Shown here piece by piece: positions 24,721 to 34,086 of a stretch of 64,000 nt of DNA. Within the stretch, counting starts at the first letter, position 1; each line of letters begins with the position of its first letter. Under the pieces are notes generated by a model. That model was not told where the DNA came from and did no database searches. It saw only the letters and a program-made list of their open reading frames with translations. Position numbers and translations under genes: made by a program. Location of the stretch: positions 15,313-79,312 of the forward strand of contig CAJTXN010000012.1 of NCBI GenBank assembly GCA_910583605.1, given 5' to 3'. Source of the DNA: an uncultured Lachnospiraceae bacterium (GTDB lineage: Bacteria; Bacillota; Clostridia; Lachnospirales; Lachnospiraceae).

Positions 24721-26778
24721 TTAGCCCAGCAATTGTAATACGCCGTTCGGCTGCTGATTTGCCTGAGCCAGTACCGACTGTCCTGCCTGCATTAAAATAT
24801 TTGATTTGCTGTAAAGCAACATTTCTGCCGCCATATCCGTATCCCGGATACGGCTTTCCGCACTCTGTGTATTTTCCGAAGTATTATCCAGATTGGTAAT
24901 CGTATGTTCCAGCCGGTTCTGATATGCTCCCAGACTGGAACGCTGTTCGGAAACCATCTGAATGGCATCATCCACAAGGGAAATAGTATTTCCCGCTTCT
25001 TCAAAATCAGCCACCGACAGGGAATCCACTCCCAATGCAGCCGAATCCATCCGCTCAATATAAACCTTAATATTCTGCCCTTCCAAAGCGCCTACCTGAA
25101 GATTCAGACCGCCCCTCGGAAGAGGTGAACTTCTCGGACCGCTGAAACCGCCGGAACCGCCGTCTGCAAATACGTCTACGCCCGCAGGATATACGTTTTT
25201 AATTGTAGTATTGCTGGTATTCAGCTGAAACAAATTCGTGTTAAATGCAGCATCGGGAAGCAGGTCACTGTCCTGATAATTATTCGTTACCAGCGCACCG
25301 TTACCGGTATTTCCTGTTGCAACAAGCAGTTCATGGATAAACACTGCTGATTCCGAATCTCCAAACTTCTTCTGGAAATCAGCCAGACCATTATACGATG
25401 TCTTCTCCCGAACAACATCATCCAGCCCTTTTCCGTCTTTTATTTCTTTCATTAAAGTATCCAGTCCTTTTGCTACTGATGCCGCATCCGTTCCTGAACT
25501 TCCGTTAACCAGATATCCGAGATACATACATGCCAGATATCCTGTTCCATATTGAGAAGAAACGGAACCGCTGGACAATGCATTTGCCTTATTCTTTACG
25601 GCATTGGAAATATCCGCCAGAGAACTTGAAGCATTCAGTTTCAGACCGCCGTTTACCCAGTCATTATCATTGCTGCAGCCGCCTGCCGCAGCCTGTGCCA
25701 TACCTTCCGTAAACCAGCCCGGAAAACGATTTGACGGATCCAGTTTTCCATTGCTGACCCCCACCATTCCGCTGGTCAGAGCCTCGTCCATCATCGCATG
25801 CATCATTTCATGCACAATGGTAGTCTCCAGCGCCCGTCTGCTGTCCTGCGTCAGATTTCCGGAAGGATCCGTACTTATATGCGCTAAATTTACATTTAGG
25901 GAATATGTAAGCATATCCGTTACCATTGTCTTATCCGAATAGTAGGAATATCCCACACCTACGGAAGCCAGTACGGAACTTGAAGAATTATTGGATAACT
26001 TTAGACCGATTCCAATGGAAGAACCGGAAAGATATCCGAATGTATCACCAAATGTGTTAATTAATGCATTTACTGCCTGAGGAACAATTTCCGTCTTCAA
26101 TGTATCTTTCAATGAAGCGTTTCCGGAGGCGGTTGCAGAACCGGCTGCAGTCTGTGTTGTGGCAAAATCATCCTCCGTTACCTGATATATGATATTCGGA
26201 CCTTTACCTTCCGCCTCAAATACCTCCTGTAAAGAAACCGTTTCCCCTGCATTCCTTCCATTCAGCGCTTCAACGGAAAACAGCTGACCGTTTCTCCCGT
26301 CGCTTCCGGATACCTCATAAATCAATGCTTTTTTTAACGGATTCCCGTCTTCTGATGCCCAGGTACCATCCAGAAGATTCATAGTGTTAAACTGGGTCGT
26401 GTCCGCAATCTGATCAATCTGTGATATCAGCTGGTCAATTTCTTTCTGAATTGCCGCACGGTCACTGTCTGTATTCGTATCATTGGCTCCCTGTACCGCC
26501 AGTTCCCGGATACGCTGTAATATGGACTGGGATTCAGCCAGCGCTCCTTCTGCAGTCTGAATCAGCGAAATGCCATCCTGTGCATTCCCGGAAGCCTTGT
26601 TCAGTCCCCTGATCTGCGAACGCATCTTCTCACTGATTGTCAGACCTGCGGCATCATCTGCAGCACAATTTATCCGGTATCCGGACGACAGCTTTTTTGT
26701 ACTTTTTGCAAAATCATTTTCTGCAGTTTTTAATCTCAACCGTCCATTCATAGCCGGCATATTATGTGATATAATCAT
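24721..26778 (-). CDS. Flagellinolysin: flagellin with inserted zinc metallopeptidase domain
   Basis: 685 residues from ATG 26778, which has GGAGGATAAGAAT in front. Residues 1-140 are the flagellin N-terminal D0/D1 (SSGYRINCAADDAAGLTISE, then IRELAVQGANDTNTDSDR and FNTMNLLDG). The last 100 are the C-terminal D1/D0, ending QANQQPNGVLQLLG. The hypervariable centre holds a gluzincin-type protease with HEMMH (HEXXH) at about residue 322 and the third zinc ligand probably in WFTEGMAQ about 35 residues later. Such flagellinolysins are known to assemble into filaments that are proteolytic along their length. It is co-transcribed with the zinc-ribbon gene behind a sigma-28-type promoter. Substrate is unknown. 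Confidence 0.92.
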   Translation of the reverse strand: MIISHNMPAMNGRLRLKTAENDFAKSTKKLSSGYRINCAADDAAGLTISEKMRSQIRGLNKASGNAQDGISLIQTAEGALAESQSILQRIRELAVQGANDTNTDSDRAAIQKEIDQLISQIDQIADTTQFNTMNLLDGTWASEDGNPLKKALIYEVSGSDGRNGQLFSVEALNGRNAGETVSLQEVFEAEGKGPNIIYQVTEDDFATTQTAAGSATASGNASLKDTLKTEIVPQAVNALINTFGDTFGYLSGSSIGIGLKLSNNSSSSVLASVGVGYSYYSDKTMVTDMLTYSLNVNLAHISTDPSGNLTQDSRRALETTIVHEMMHAMMDEALTSGMVGVSNGKLDPSNRFPGWFTEGMAQAAAGGCSNDNDWVNGGLKLNASSSLADISNAVKNKANALSSGSVSSQYGTGYLACMYLGYLVNGSSGTDAASVAKGLDTLMKEIKDGKGLDDVVREKTSYNGLADFQKKFGDSESAVFIHELLVATGNTGNGALVTNNYQDSDLLPDAAFNTNLFQLNTSNTTIKNVYPAGVDVFADGGSGGFSGPRSSPLPRGGLNLQVGALEGQNIKVYIERMDSAALGVDSLSVADFEEAGNTISLVDDAIQMVSEQRSSLGAYQNRLEHTITNLDNTSENTQSAESRIRDTDMAAEMLLYSKSNILMQAGQSVLAQANQQPNGVLQLLG

Positions 26779-26814
26779 ATTCTTATCCTCCATAATAAGA
26801 TATGGTCATTTTTT

Positions 26815-27207
26815 TCAGTCCCATAATCCTTCTTCCGAAAATATCAATGTTTCATGATGACATTCAGGACACATATATTCACCCTCAGCGCCCTGTTCAT
26901 AAACCGTCAGCCTGTTGTTACAAATACGGCATATGTCACCAAAACGATGTATCGCCCCATTAATTTCCGTTACGTCTATAACCGTGCGGGATTCTATGGT
27001 TTCACATCTTTTACATTCCGTCATTCTGCTTTCAACAAGAAAATCCTTTATCCTGTCATGGTCTGACAGAGCAGCTATTAGTTTCTGTTCTTCCTCCGGA
27101 AGAACAGTTGCACTTCTTTTCAGGTTAATACTTAACATTCCTCCACCCAGAAAAAACTTTGTCTCATATCCACACTCCGGACAGGAGGCTTTGTAAATTA
27201 TCCCCAT
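26815..27207 (-). CDS. Zinc-ribbon protein upstream of flagellinolysin
   Basis: A 130-residue cytoplasmic protein with four CxxC knuckles: CPECG at the N-terminus, CKRC near residue 72, CRIC near 94 and CPEC near 113, enough for two zinc ribbons. Between them is a region with LPEEEQKLIAALSDHDRIKD. No named family was recognised. It starts behind GAAGGAGAAG and ends 36 bases before the flagellinolysin start with no terminator between, so both come from one sigma-28-type message. The position suggests a role in expression, zinc handling or assembly of the protease flagellin, but this is guilt by association only. Confidence 0.7.
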   Translation of the reverse strand: MGIIYKASCPECGYETKFFLGGGMLSINLKRSATVLPEEEQKLIAALSDHDRIKDFLVESRMTECKRCETIESRTVIDVTEINGAIHRFGDICRICNNRLTVYEQGAEGEYMCPECHHETLIFSEEGLWD

Positions 27208-27261
27208 GAGCCTTCTCCTTCTTTGTATCTGATGATTACCATTATATATACTACTATAATA

Positions 27262-27288
27262 ATATCGGTATTTTTAGCAATATTCTTA
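27262..27288 (-). promoter_or_regulatory. Sigma-28 (SigD/FliA)-type promoter
   Basis: Minus-strand TAAG (27285-27288), 15-bp spacer, ACCGATAT (27262-27269), one mismatch each from TAAA-N15-GCCGATAT. It stands about 55 bases before the zinc-ribbon gene. It places that gene and the flagellinolysin in the late flagellar regulon. Confidence 0.7.
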
Positions 27289-27346
27289 ATATAAAAATAA
27301 CATTTTTATTTTTTCAATCCACAGTGTATAAAACGGAAAATCTGCT

Positions 27347-27382
27347 ATAAAAAAGACTCAACCCTATTCACAAAGGGTTGAG
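27347..27382 (-). terminator. Terminator of the Tyr-Leu tRNA transcript
   Basis: CTCAACCCT (27357-27365) with AGGGTTGAG (27374-27382). The minus strand continues TCTTTTTTATAG. Confidence 0.85.
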
Positions 27383-27397
27383 CTTTTCAAATAATAA

Positions 27398-27483
27398 TGC
27401 CGGCGACCGGAATCGAACCGGTACGGGAGATTAGTCCCGCAGGATTTTAAGTCCTGTGCGTCTGCCAGTTCCGCCACGCCGGC
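27398..27483 (-). tRNA. tRNA-Leu (anticodon TAA)
   Basis: 86 nt with a long variable arm (CGGGACTAATCTCCCG). Acceptor GCCGGCG/CGCCGGC, discriminator A; anticodon loop CTTAAAA with TAA. CCA not encoded. Confidence 0.95.
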
Positions 27484-27520
27484 ATATATACTTCTTATCC
27501 GCAGAATAAGCCGCATAAAA

Positions 27521-27602
27521 TGGATGGAGGTGGATTCGAACCACCGAAGCAATCTGCAGCAGATTTACAGTCTGTCCCCTTTGGCCACTCGGGAATCCAT
27601 CC
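27521..27602 (-). tRNA. tRNA-Tyr (anticodon GTA)
   Basis: 82 nt with a class II variable arm. Acceptor GGATGGA/TCCATCC, discriminator A; anticodon loop CTGTAAAT with GTA. It precedes tRNA-Leu in the same transcript. Confidence 0.95.
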
Positions 27603-27622
27603 GGTTGTTTTAACAGAATATA

Positions 27623-27651
27623 TTTATACCATATTTCCCATGAATATGCAA
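27623..27651 (-). promoter_or_regulatory. tRNA operon promoter (Tyr-Leu)
   Basis: Minus-strand TTGCAT (27646-27651), 17 bp, TATAAA (27623-27628), 20 bases before tRNA-Tyr. Confidence 0.75.
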
Positions 27652-27710
27652 CTACTTTTTCATCCATCCAGTTTGTATCCTATTTATTTTCCCCCACCGT
27701 CTTACGTATC

Positions 27711-29819
27711 CTAAACAACAATTTTCTTCCGGAAAATTCCCGCGCCAAACGCCGGCAGACTGACAACCAAATCTCCGTTCTGGATTTTATATTCCATTTT
27801 TCCCACATTATAAAAGTCTTTCTGTGAAATCATAAGACTCTCCATAATATCATCATCCCTTACTCCCAGCTGCCAGACCGGAATCCTGATTTCCCGTTCC
27901 ACACCGTTATTATTCAAAGCTACCGCTATAATATTTTCCTCCAGAAAACGCCCATAGGCAATGATATTATAATCCCCCAGCAATGCCTTAAAAGAACCTT
28001 TTTTCAACGCTTTATTATGTTTATGAATACTGATGGCATCCCTGTGGAATTCAATGAGTTCTATATCCTCCCGTCCCCACGGATAAGTCCTTCTGTTATC
28101 CGGGTCCGTCCAGCCGCATAAGCCTGCCTCGTCACCATAATACAACGTAGGCGCTCCCGGCCAGGTCATCTGCATGACCACTGCTTCCTTCATAATACCC
28201 TTATTGACATATGCATTGGCGGCCTCGGAACCTGCCGAAGCAACCCTGCCCACATTTCCGTTGGTTCTGGTCAGAAATCTGGAATGGTCATGGTTGGATA
28301 GTTCATTCATGGCTACCAGCAGGGACTGTCCCTGAAATCTTGACATATGGTGACGCATGGAAGCAAAAAAAGAATAGGCATCTCCTCTCAGATCATCCCG
28401 CTTTTCATCACTATGTTTCTCCATACCCGTTAAAAACCAGGTAACAGGCTCCATGAATGCATCATAATTCATAACGGTATCCCATTCATCTCCCTGAAGC
28501 CAAGAGCCCGGATCACCATAATGCTCCGCCAGAATGATAGCTTCCGGATTGGCTTCTTTTACGGCTTTTCTAAAATCCTTCCAGAACTTATGATTAAAAT
28601 CACCGCTTTGTCCCAGATCTGCTGCCACATCCAGCCGCCAGCCATCAATATTATATGGCGCGGAAACCCATTTTTTAGCAACATTCATTATATAATCATA
28701 AAGCTTCGGAGATTCTTCATAATTCAGTTTCGGCAGGGTATCATGTCCCCACCAGCCGTTATAGTGATAGTTATAAGGCCATGATTCTTCAAAAAATTTA
28801 AAGAACGAGCGATACGGACTGTCTGCAGACACATAGGCACCTTTTTCGTACCCCTGCTGGTTCTCATAAATCTGTTCTTTATCCAGCCATTTATTAAAGG
28901 AGCCGCAGTGATTAAACACGCCGTCCAGAATGACTTTCATTCCCCTTGCATGAACAGCCTCTACAAACTCAGCAAAAAAACGGTTGGATGCCTCCAGGTT
29001 CTCCAAATCCGTTACCCTTGTAATATACCGGGAAGCATTTTTATTTTCATAATCTCCGTCTTTCAGCAGTTCTCCTTCATCCTTTACAATTCTGCCGATG
29101 TGGGGATCAATATAATCATAATCCTGAATGTCGTATTTATGATTGGAAGGCGATACAAATAAAGGATTAAAATATATTACCTCAACACCCAGTTTTTCCA
29201 GATAATCCAGTTTATCCCATACACCCTGGATATCGCCGCCGTAAAATTCCCGCACTCCCATGGCTGCCGGATATTTAAACCAGTCCTCTACCTTTCTGGA
29301 ATAATCACCGATATAACTGTACTCATTGGTTTCAACGTCATTGGTTGTATCTCCGTTGAAGAAACGGTCCGTATAAATCTGATACATAACCGCTCCCTTT
29401 GCCCAGTCCGGCGTCTTAAATCCGGGAGTTATGACAAAATCATACCAGCCCAGTCTTTTGTCACATACCCCGGCTTTATCATAATAGCAGGTCTCAAATC
29501 CCGTTACGATTTTAAAATAATAGTGAAGCTGTTTATCCGTAAGGGACAGTTCATATTCATAATATGCAAATAATCCATCGTTGCCTATCTCTTGCATGGC
29601 AAATTCATTGTTTTCCATACAAATATAAACTTCATCGATATTCGATGCCGCTGCACGAAAGCGGATACGAACCGTACTGAACTTCTCCGGTTCCGCAGGC
29701 AGCCGGAAATTCCCTGTCTCATCGCTGAACAAAGCTTCCCTGTTCATAACCGGTTTCATGTTCTGTATATAAAATATCTTTTTTTCGTTTTCATTCATAT
29801 TAGAGGTATTGAAAATCAT
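27711..29819 (-). CDS. GH13 alpha-glucan hydrolase (neopullulanase/cyclomaltodextrinase-like)
   Basis: 702 residues without a signal peptide, so intracellular. An N-terminal beta domain (about 1-125) is followed by the barrel starting WAKGAVMYQIYTDRFFNGD. Catalytic motifs: Asp in IDGWRLDVAADLG, Glu in IILAEHYGDPGSW, Asp in ELSNHDHSRFL; substrate motif VILDGVFNHCGSF. The C-terminal beta domain ends FGAGIFRKKIVV. This plan fits neopullulanase/maltogenic amylase-type enzymes that break down imported maltodextrins or cyclodextrins. It is a single gene; with glgB it is the only alpha-glucan enzyme in the window. Confidence 0.88.
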   Translation of the reverse strand: MIFNTSNMNENEKKIFYIQNMKPVMNREALFSDETGNFRLPAEPEKFSTVRIRFRAAASNIDEVYICMENNEFAMQEIGNDGLFAYYEYELSLTDKQLHYYFKIVTGFETCYYDKAGVCDKRLGWYDFVITPGFKTPDWAKGAVMYQIYTDRFFNGDTTNDVETNEYSYIGDYSRKVEDWFKYPAAMGVREFYGGDIQGVWDKLDYLEKLGVEVIYFNPLFVSPSNHKYDIQDYDYIDPHIGRIVKDEGELLKDGDYENKNASRYITRVTDLENLEASNRFFAEFVEAVHARGMKVILDGVFNHCGSFNKWLDKEQIYENQQGYEKGAYVSADSPYRSFFKFFEESWPYNYHYNGWWGHDTLPKLNYEESPKLYDYIMNVAKKWVSAPYNIDGWRLDVAADLGQSGDFNHKFWKDFRKAVKEANPEAIILAEHYGDPGSWLQGDEWDTVMNYDAFMEPVTWFLTGMEKHSDEKRDDLRGDAYSFFASMRHHMSRFQGQSLLVAMNELSNHDHSRFLTRTNGNVGRVASAGSEAANAYVNKGIMKEAVVMQMTWPGAPTLYYGDEAGLCGWTDPDNRRTYPWGREDIELIEFHRDAISIHKHNKALKKGSFKALLGDYNIIAYGRFLEENIIAVALNNNGVEREIRIPVWQLGVRDDDIMESLMISQKDFYNVGKMEYKIQNGDLVVSLPAFGAGIFRKKIVV

Positions 29820-29921
29820 AGCAACATCCCTTCTATAATTTTGTTTATAATTCTATAATACTTTATTCACATTTGCAAGTAAAAAACATATATGCAGCAG
29901 TGTCATAAATATTCCCCTGAA

Positions 29922-30023
29922 AGTAAAAAGGACAGCTTACGTTGCTGTCCTTTCTAGGAGAAGGTATTTCGTTTCTTATGGGGTGTAGCAAAAACTATAT
30001 AATGTATTGGGGGGGTTTTTACG
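29922..30023 (-). ncRNA. Candidate C-rich small RNA downstream of ftsH
   Basis: In the 279-base gap after ftsH the minus strand has an extended -10 (TGTTATACT, 30030-30038), then about 100 nt without an open frame, then a 10-bp terminator (29927-29936 with 29944-29953) followed by a U-run. The unpaired middle contains ACCCCCCCAAU, ACACCCC and CCUUCUCCUAG, runs complementary to Shine-Dalgarno sequences, as in several Firmicute C-rich small RNAs. No good -35 is present. A TTGACG embedded in the conserved TATTTATTGAC block lies at 30099-30104. The terminator could also simply serve ftsH. Confidence 0.45.
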
Positions 30024-30155
30024 ATATTTAGTATAACATCCCATTACACAAAAGTCTGCACAAAGTTTACAAAATCTATCATTAGTTTTTATGCAATTCG
30101 TCAATAAATATTTATATTTTTATAGAATTTGCACACTATCAAAAGAAAAAATAAA

Positions 30156-31985
30156 TTAATTTTCGTTTTCTTGTATGTTTCCGCTAAATAAAGCTTCAAA
30201 TTCCTGCTGGTTTATCTTTTCTTTTTCTATCAGAAGTTCCGCACACTTATGCAATACCTCCATATGTTCCTCAATAATTTTCTTCGCTTTTCCGTAACAG
30301 TCATCAACAATATTCTTTACTTCATTATCAATAAGACTTGCGGTATCATCCGCATATCCTCTTGTATGTGCCAGGTCCCTGCCGATGAAAACTTCATCTT
30401 CGTTATCTCCGTAATTGATCAGTCCCAGTTTATCTGACATACCATATTTGGTAACCATGGCTTTTGCCGTTGCGGTTGCCTGTTTGATATCCTGGGAAGC
30501 TCCTGTGGTTATATCATCCAGAACAAGCTCTTCCGCAATACGCCCGCCAAGAGCCACCATGATATCCTGCAGCATTCTGCCTCTGGTATTGAACATCTCA
30601 TCTTTTTCTGGCAGCGGCATGGTATATCCGGCAGCACCCATTCCGGTAGGAATAATGGAAACCGTATGAACCGGCCCTACATCCGGCAGAACATGGAATA
30701 AAATGGCATGACCGGCCTCATGAAATGCCGTGATTTTCTTTTCCTTTTCGGAAATGATCTTGCTTCTTTTTTCCGTACCTATACCGACTTTTACAAAAGA
30801 GCGGTTAATATCCGACTGTATGATAAACTTCCTGTTCTGTTTTGCCGCATAAATGGCAGCTTCATTTAACAGGTTCTCCAAATCCGCTCCGGTAAATCCT
30901 GCAGTAGTCTGTGCCACATTATCTAAATCCACATCCTCCGCAACCGGTTTGTTTTTAATATGAACATCCAGAATTTCCCGGCGTCCTCTCACATCCGGAC
31001 GTCCGACCATAACTTTTCTGTCAAAACGTCCTGGTCTTAAGATGGCAGGGTCCAGAATATCCACACGGTTGGTGGCTGCCATAACGATAATGCCTTCGTT
31101 CACACCAAATCCGTCCATTTCAACCAGCAGCTGGTTCAGTGTCTGTTCCCTCTCATCATGGCCGCCGCCCATACCGGTTCCTCGTCTTCTGGCAACGGCA
31201 TCGATTTCATCAATAAAAACAATACACGGAGAATTTTTCTTTGCTTCTTCAAATAAATCCCGGACTCTGGATGCACCGACACCCACAAACATTTCAACAA
31301 AATCCGAACCGGAAATGCTGAAAAACGGCACGCCGGCTTCTCCTGCCACCGCCTTTGCAAGCAATGTTTTACCGGTTCCCGGAGGTCCCGTAAGTATTAC
31401 GCCTTTTGGTATTCTTGCTCCTACTTCAATATATTTTTTCGGGCTTTTAAGAAAATCAACGATTTCTTCCAGTTCTTCTTTTTCTTCATGCAGTCCGGCT
31501 ACATTTTCAAATTTAACCCTTTTACTCATATCGGTTGCCATTTTGGCACGGCTTTTTCCGAAATTCATCATTTTACCGCCGCCACCGCCGCCTGCCTGTG
31601 CGGTTATCATGGATATAAATATAATAGCTATGGCAACCATTACAACATACGGAAGTATATCCCATATAATGCTGTCCCGCTCCACATCCGCCAGTTCATA
31701 TTCCATTCCGGCATTCTTTATATCCTCAGTACAAATACTGATATCCTCAATAAAAATACTGTGTTTTGAGTCATCATTCAGCTTTACAACCAGTTTACCG
31801 GTAGGTATTTCCTGATTCTGGTAAATTTTAATGCTGCTGATATGATTTTCCTTTAAATCTTCAAGAAAATTCATGTAATTGTAGTCATCACTGTTATTAT
31901 TGTATATTGCTATATAATAAAATGCGCCAATTATCAGCAATAATATAATAATATAGATGCCAAAACCTTTCATTTGTTTCTTCAA
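30156..31985 (-). CDS. ftsH: ATP-dependent zinc metalloprotease FtsH
   Basis: 609-residue membrane-anchored AAA+ protease. Two membrane helices (residues about 8-28 and 110-130) flank an extracytoplasmic loop. The AAA module has GPPGTGKTLLAKAVAGEAG, Walker B CIVFIDEIDAV and the second region of homology MAATNRVDILDPAILRPGRFDR. The protease site is ITAFHEAGHAILFH, with a downstream Asp ligand in LGGRIAEELVLDDITTGAS. It degrades membrane and regulatory proteins. It follows hpt by 30 bases in the classical order tilS-hpt-ftsH. Confidence 0.97.
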   Translation of the reverse strand: MKKQMKGFGIYIIILLLIIGAFYYIAIYNNNSDDYNYMNFLEDLKENHISSIKIYQNQEIPTGKLVVKLNDDSKHSIFIEDISICTEDIKNAGMEYELADVERDSIIWDILPYVVMVAIAIIFISMITAQAGGGGGGKMMNFGKSRAKMATDMSKRVKFENVAGLHEEKEELEEIVDFLKSPKKYIEVGARIPKGVILTGPPGTGKTLLAKAVAGEAGVPFFSISGSDFVEMFVGVGASRVRDLFEEAKKNSPCIVFIDEIDAVARRRGTGMGGGHDEREQTLNQLLVEMDGFGVNEGIIVMAATNRVDILDPAILRPGRFDRKVMVGRPDVRGRREILDVHIKNKPVAEDVDLDNVAQTTAGFTGADLENLLNEAAIYAAKQNRKFIIQSDINRSFVKVGIGTEKRSKIISEKEKKITAFHEAGHAILFHVLPDVGPVHTVSIIPTGMGAAGYTMPLPEKDEMFNTRGRMLQDIMVALGGRIAEELVLDDITTGASQDIKQATATAKAMVTKYGMSDKLGLINYGDNEDEVFIGRDLAHTRGYADDTASLIDNEVKNIVDDCYGKAKKIIEEHMEVLHKCAELLIEKEKINQQEFEALFSGNIQENEN

Positions 31986-32015
31986 AATCGAAAACCTCCT
32001 CTCGCCTGAGCAAAA

Positions 32016-32537
32016 TTAAATTTCTACAACGCCGATATACGGCAGATTTCTATATTTCTGGTCATAATCCAAACCATATCCAACCACAAACTCATCAGGA
32101 ATATTAAAACAGGTATAAGATACATCAACATCGGTAACTCTTCTGTCCGGTTTATCCAAAAGAGTACACACTTCTATGCCGGCAGGCTTTCTCTGCCGCA
32201 GCATTTCCGTCAGCACTTTCAGCGTTCTGCCGGAATCAATGATATCCTCGACTATTATGACATTTTTACCCTCAACGGATTCATCCAAATCCTTAACTAT
32301 CCTAATGCTTCCGCTGCTGGCCGTTCCGGAACCGTAACTGGAAACCGACATAAAATCCATGGAAACATCTGTCGTGATTCTTTTGGCAAGTTCACACATA
32401 AAAAAAGCTCCGCCCTTCAGAACACAGATTAAATGTACCGTTTTTCCTGCATATTTCCTGCTGATCTCTGCTCCGATTTCGCTGATTTTTCTTTCTATCT
32501 CCTTTTCCGGGATGAGTACTCTGATTTTATCCTTCAT
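32016..32537 (-). CDS. hpt: Hypoxanthine phosphoribosyltransferase
   Basis: 173-residue purine salvage enzyme making IMP/GMP from hypoxanthine/guanine and PRPP. The PRPP motif is VIIVEDIIDSGRTLKVL; HLICVLKGGAFFMCELAKRI is the conserved N-terminal strand; FVVGYGLDYDQKYRNLPYIG is the C-terminal metal/base segment. One base separates it from the tilS stop, so the two are translationally coupled. In B. subtilis the product also acts with TilS on the ftsH promoter. Confidence 0.95.
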   Translation of the reverse strand: MKDKIRVLIPEKEIERKISEIGAEISRKYAGKTVHLICVLKGGAFFMCELAKRITTDVSMDFMSVSSYGSGTASSGSIRIVKDLDESVEGKNVIIVEDIIDSGRTLKVLTEMLRQRKPAGIEVCTLLDKPDRRVTDVDVSYTCFNIPDEFVVGYGLDYDQKYRNLPYIGVVEI

Positions 32538-32538
32538 C

Positions 32539-33987
32539 CTATATTATATCCTTTCTCTCAATCTTAAGAATATGTCTGGTTGATTCCGTAATCTTATACT
32601 CTTCACTGATGCGGCCGCCAACCACCCATATGATATGATTTCCATCTGCCAGCAGTGGTATCCTGCCCCGCTCTGTCTGCGGAATTTTTTTATCCACAAA
32701 ATAGGATTTCAGTTTTTTATGACTTAATCTGCTGTCAATCGTCAGATAATCACCTGACATTCTGTATCTCAACTGAACAGCAAATTTCATTTTATCATAA
32801 TCAAAGCATTTCGTATACAAATTTTCTTGATTTTTTATACATTTTTTTAAAAAATTAACAGTTTCGTCCCCACTGTCCAGGAAAATTTCCGATACTTCAA
32901 AGCAATATCCGTACCCTTCCAAACGATAAATTCCCGGATTGCAAATCATTGTTTTACTATGAGCGTATACCTGTTTATCTCTTTCATTATCCGGTTCTTT
33001 ATTCTCAAATATCAGACAGTTATAATCATTTCTTACAATTATTCCGCCGGGCAGATGAATATACTTTCCCGGCTCTCCTTTCATAAGCGCCAGCACATCT
33101 TCAATATGGGTCCGGGTAATATCTTTCAGCCCCCCGGCAATCCTGCCCACAGCCTGCCGTAGAATTCTTTTCTTTATATAAATATCCATCGGATACAATT
33201 CTTCTTTTCGTATACAAATATAATTATTATCTGTATAAATAACTTTTTCATACATCTGGTTTGTTATTTTTTCAAGAAACGCTTCCGCTTCCCTGACATT
33301 TTCGGAAGCGCTGCTGATATGTTCCACACATTTCGGATTAATCTCCTGCTGCATTACGGAAAGCACATGAAGACGTATCCTGTTTCTAGTATATTCTGTT
33401 TCCAGATTTGTGGAATCGGTAATATATGAAATTTCATTATCCGCCAGATATTTTTCTATCTCTTTACGCTCCAGACATAACAGCGGCCGTATAATGTTCC
33501 TGTTTAACGGCGCTATTCCTCCCAGCCCCTTCAGTCCGGTTCCCCTGCTGAGATTGTGCAGTACGGTTTCCGCATTATCATTGCTGTTATGTGCCACTGC
33601 AATTTTTGTATTATTTCCCCGTTCCGCCGCAAGTTCCCCCATGGCCTGATATCGGAGCAGTCTGCCGGCTTCTTCACAGGAAATCCGGTGTTCCCCGGAA
33701 TACCCCGGCACATCATAATACCGGAGTACCAGTTCAATTCCTTCCCGTTCACATAATCTTTTGACAAACTCCAGATCCCGCCGGGCCTCTTCACCCCGGA
33801 TACCGTGATGAACATGAATGGCCGTCAGGCGGCTGCAATAATCCTCTCCGCTTTGTTCATACAGAAACCTCTTAAGCATAAAAAGCAGGCAGACAGAATC
33901 AGCGCCGCCGGATATACCCGCAACGACGCGTTCTGACTGCCGAATCATATCAAATCTGTCTATATATCGTCTCACTTTATCATACAT
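32539..33987 (-). CDS. tilS: tRNA(Ile)-lysidine synthase
   Basis: 482 residues; converts C34 of tRNA-Ile(CAU) to lysidine. The ATP pyrophosphatase P-loop is VVAGISGGADSVCLLF, and VAHNSNDNAETVLHNLSRG with GLGGIAP follow as in the family. The C-terminal TilS_C domain is LRYRMSGDYLTIDSRLSHKK with QTERGRIPLLADGNHIIWVVG. Start chosen at ATG 33987 six bases after GAGG; the frame is open 10 codons further. First gene of tilS-hpt-ftsH. Confidence 0.93.
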   Translation of the reverse strand: MYDKVRRYIDRFDMIRQSERVVAGISGGADSVCLLFMLKRFLYEQSGEDYCSRLTAIHVHHGIRGEEARRDLEFVKRLCEREGIELVLRYYDVPGYSGEHRISCEEAGRLLRYQAMGELAAERGNNTKIAVAHNSNDNAETVLHNLSRGTGLKGLGGIAPLNRNIIRPLLCLERKEIEKYLADNEISYITDSTNLETEYTRNRIRLHVLSVMQQEINPKCVEHISSASENVREAEAFLEKITNQMYEKVIYTDNNYICIRKEELYPMDIYIKKRILRQAVGRIAGGLKDITRTHIEDVLALMKGEPGKYIHLPGGIIVRNDYNCLIFENKEPDNERDKQVYAHSKTMICNPGIYRLEGYGYCFEVSEIFLDSGDETVNFLKKCIKNQENLYTKCFDYDKMKFAVQLRYRMSGDYLTIDSRLSHKKLKSYFVDKKIPQTERGRIPLLADGNHIIWVVGGRISEEYKITESTRHILKIERKDII

Positions 33988-34086
33988 AAGAAGCCTCATT
34001 CCTGCATAATTAAACAAGATTTAGTATATGGTACTTTTTCTTTAAAATCAAGTAGATTATCACGAATTCTCTTTGTATTTAAATAA

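Noticed and set aside
30076..30104. Fifth copy of the shared promoter after ftsH (TATTTATTGACG)
   Set aside because: The -35 block is similar but the TGTCGAA boxes are absent and the hexamer at 17 bp (TGATAG) is a poor -10.
31042..31815. 257-codon plus-strand frame opposite ftsH
   Set aside because: Long antisense frames are common opposite conserved AAA+ genes; no start signals and ftsH is unmistakable.
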